48,176 nucleotides of DNA from Nitrosomonas sp. (GTDB taxonomy: Bacteria; Pseudomonadota; Gammaproteobacteria; Burkholderiales; Nitrosomonadaceae), in assembly GCA_017994575.1 (NCBI GenBank), contig JAGOKN010000012.1, positions 1 to 48,176 of the forward strand, in the 5' to 3' direction. Below the pieces are notes generated by a model that was not told where the DNA came from, searched no databases, and saw only the letters and a program-made list of their open reading frames with translations. Each line of letters starts with the position of its first letter. Position 1 is the first letter of the stretch. Below, piece by piece: positions 47,652 through 48,176 of the stretch. Position numbers and translations under genes: made by a program.

Positions 47652-47976
47652 AGGTCAATTTACTCGTGATTTATAAGGTGCTTATTCTAGTGGTTTCTTC
47701 TGTTATTAGGATAATACGTACATTTTTGATGTGCATGCACAATGAGTAAGGTTAGATCGTGATCGCGAAGCGAGCCACGATCTAAACCGTTTGTTGGACG
47801 AGCTCGGAGGTGCTGCTGTGAATCTTGTTATGGAAATATCTCTCTGACTGTGGCGGTCCTACCGGGGCGTGCTCCTCGCTACGCTCCGAAGTCCACCGCT
47901 ACAAGTTGCCATTGCAGCAACCGCTTCCGCCAAATCTGCCGTTTCCAGCGAATTTTGATCTGATGCACTCTGGAGT
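47652..47976. other. Intergenic region, corA to IS3 element
   Basis: It starts with the corA promoter region and then holds a GC-richer patch from 47750 unlike its surroundings. That patch contains a near-perfect hairpin (47750-47788) and a second (CGGGGCGT with ACGCTCCG, one G-T pair, about 47868-47895). No open frame is convincing. It may be the remains of another mobile element. Confidence 0.4.
47750..47788. repeat. REP-like inverted repeat
   Basis: GGTTAGATCGTG (47750-47761) pairs with CACGATCTAAACC (47776-47788) with one unpaired A, and the loop holds a smaller stem, TCGC-GAA-GCGA. The form fits a repetitive extragenic palindrome. Its copy number in the genome cannot be told from this window. 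Confidence 0.5.
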
Positions 47977-48176
47977 TGGAGTTGTCCCAATTTGACGGAC
48001 ATTCTTTCATGGAGTCGAGTGAGTCTCGACCTGTGAAAGCGGATTGCAGTTTATCGCGATTTTATTTTTCTCATTCAGTTTTCTCTCAAAATTGTTTGGT
48101 GATAAGTATCCCAGCCCGGAATGCCTGCGAGTTGGGTTGTACCATGACTCGATCCAGGTGAATATGGCTAACCTTG
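47977..48176 (-). mobile_element. IS3-family insertion sequence, right end (partial)
   Basis: The 3' end of a transposase gene is followed by TGTCCGTCAAATTGGGACAA and a terminal TCCA. IS3-family ends finish in CA. TGGAGT occurs twice in tandem at 47971-47982, so the true boundary is 47971 or 47977. The left part of the element lies outside the window. Confidence 0.75.
48007..48176 (-). CDS. IS3-family transposase OrfB, C-terminal 55 codons
   Basis: The visible end reads IFTWIESWYNPTRRHSGLGY then LSPNNFERK, which is the conserved C-terminus of IS3-family OrfB (rve) transposases (YIE-x-WYN-x-x-RRHS-x-LGY-x-SP-x-x-FE). It carries the last part of the DDE integrase fold and then a divergent tail to the stop at 48007. 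The gene extends beyond the window, so intactness is unknown. Confidence 0.85.
   Translation of the reverse strand, partial: RLAIFTWIESWYNPTRRHSGLGYLSPNNFERKLNEKNKIAINCNPLSQVETHSTP

Noticed and set aside
47750-47788. Integron attC site (GTTAGAT fits GTTRRRY)
   Set aside because: The two core sites are in the wrong order and one has an extra base; no integrase or cassette is present.

Overview
The window looks like chromosome of a betaproteobacterium, most likely a Nitrosomonas-type organism (inferred from the AT-leaning composition, the gene families and the density of insertion-sequence debris; no ammonia-oxidation gene lies here to prove it). Both edges run into insertion sequences: the start codons of an IS200-type transposase at the left edge and the 3' end of an IS3-family transposase at the right edge. 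The stretch may therefore be a contig bounded by repeats.

Layout. 309-1601 is a double-receiver/degenerate-GGDEF protein. 2071-5200 holds three co-oriented genes: a PlcP/LpxH-type metallophosphoesterase, a GT28-like glycosyltransferase and a diacylglycerol kinase. Together they form a plausible membrane-lipid remodelling module, and five 11-bp-spaced repeats resembling PhoB-type half-sites precede it. A second-type FtsH protease follows (5509-7332, minus), then cheW and a chemoreceptor with a C-terminal CheR/CheB tether (7813-10108), a FadL-type outer-membrane channel with a puzzling start (10303-11604, minus) and a membrane PAS-GGDEF-EAL protein with a degenerate EAL domain (11967-14456). 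From 14624 to 19801 a minus-strand run holds an alpha-carbonic anhydrase preceded by a small secreted protein, a GNAT acetyltransferase, two small membrane proteins (SirB2-like and CopD-like), a SpoIIAA-like protein, an EamA transporter and a Rieske oxygenase. A large lipoprotein (20023-21444), priA and a YdcH-like gene lie on the plus strand. They converge on the heat-shock operon grpE-dnaK-dnaJ, which has a good sigma-32 promoter and a hairpin between dnaK and dnaJ. purB follows.

From about 29.9 kb: a small HTH protein, two envelope proteins, a three-gene RND efflux operon in the order outer-membrane factor, adaptor, pump (36116-37639, 34800-36119, 31627-34803, all minus), a quinone oxidoreductase, a GspG-like pseudopilin directly followed by a HAMP-GAF-GGDEF-EAL protein, a DUF2780-like lipoprotein, a JAMM metallopeptidase, an acyl-CoA dehydrogenase, two MITE-like inverted-repeat elements, a small orphan gene and corA.

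Three themes stand out. First is the lipid module with its repeat array. Second is a set of three c-di-GMP-related proteins of which two carry broken catalytic motifs, one keeping an intact RxxD I-site and so a candidate c-di-GMP receptor. Third is the small mobile elements. No rRNA, tRNA or CRISPR array was recognised.
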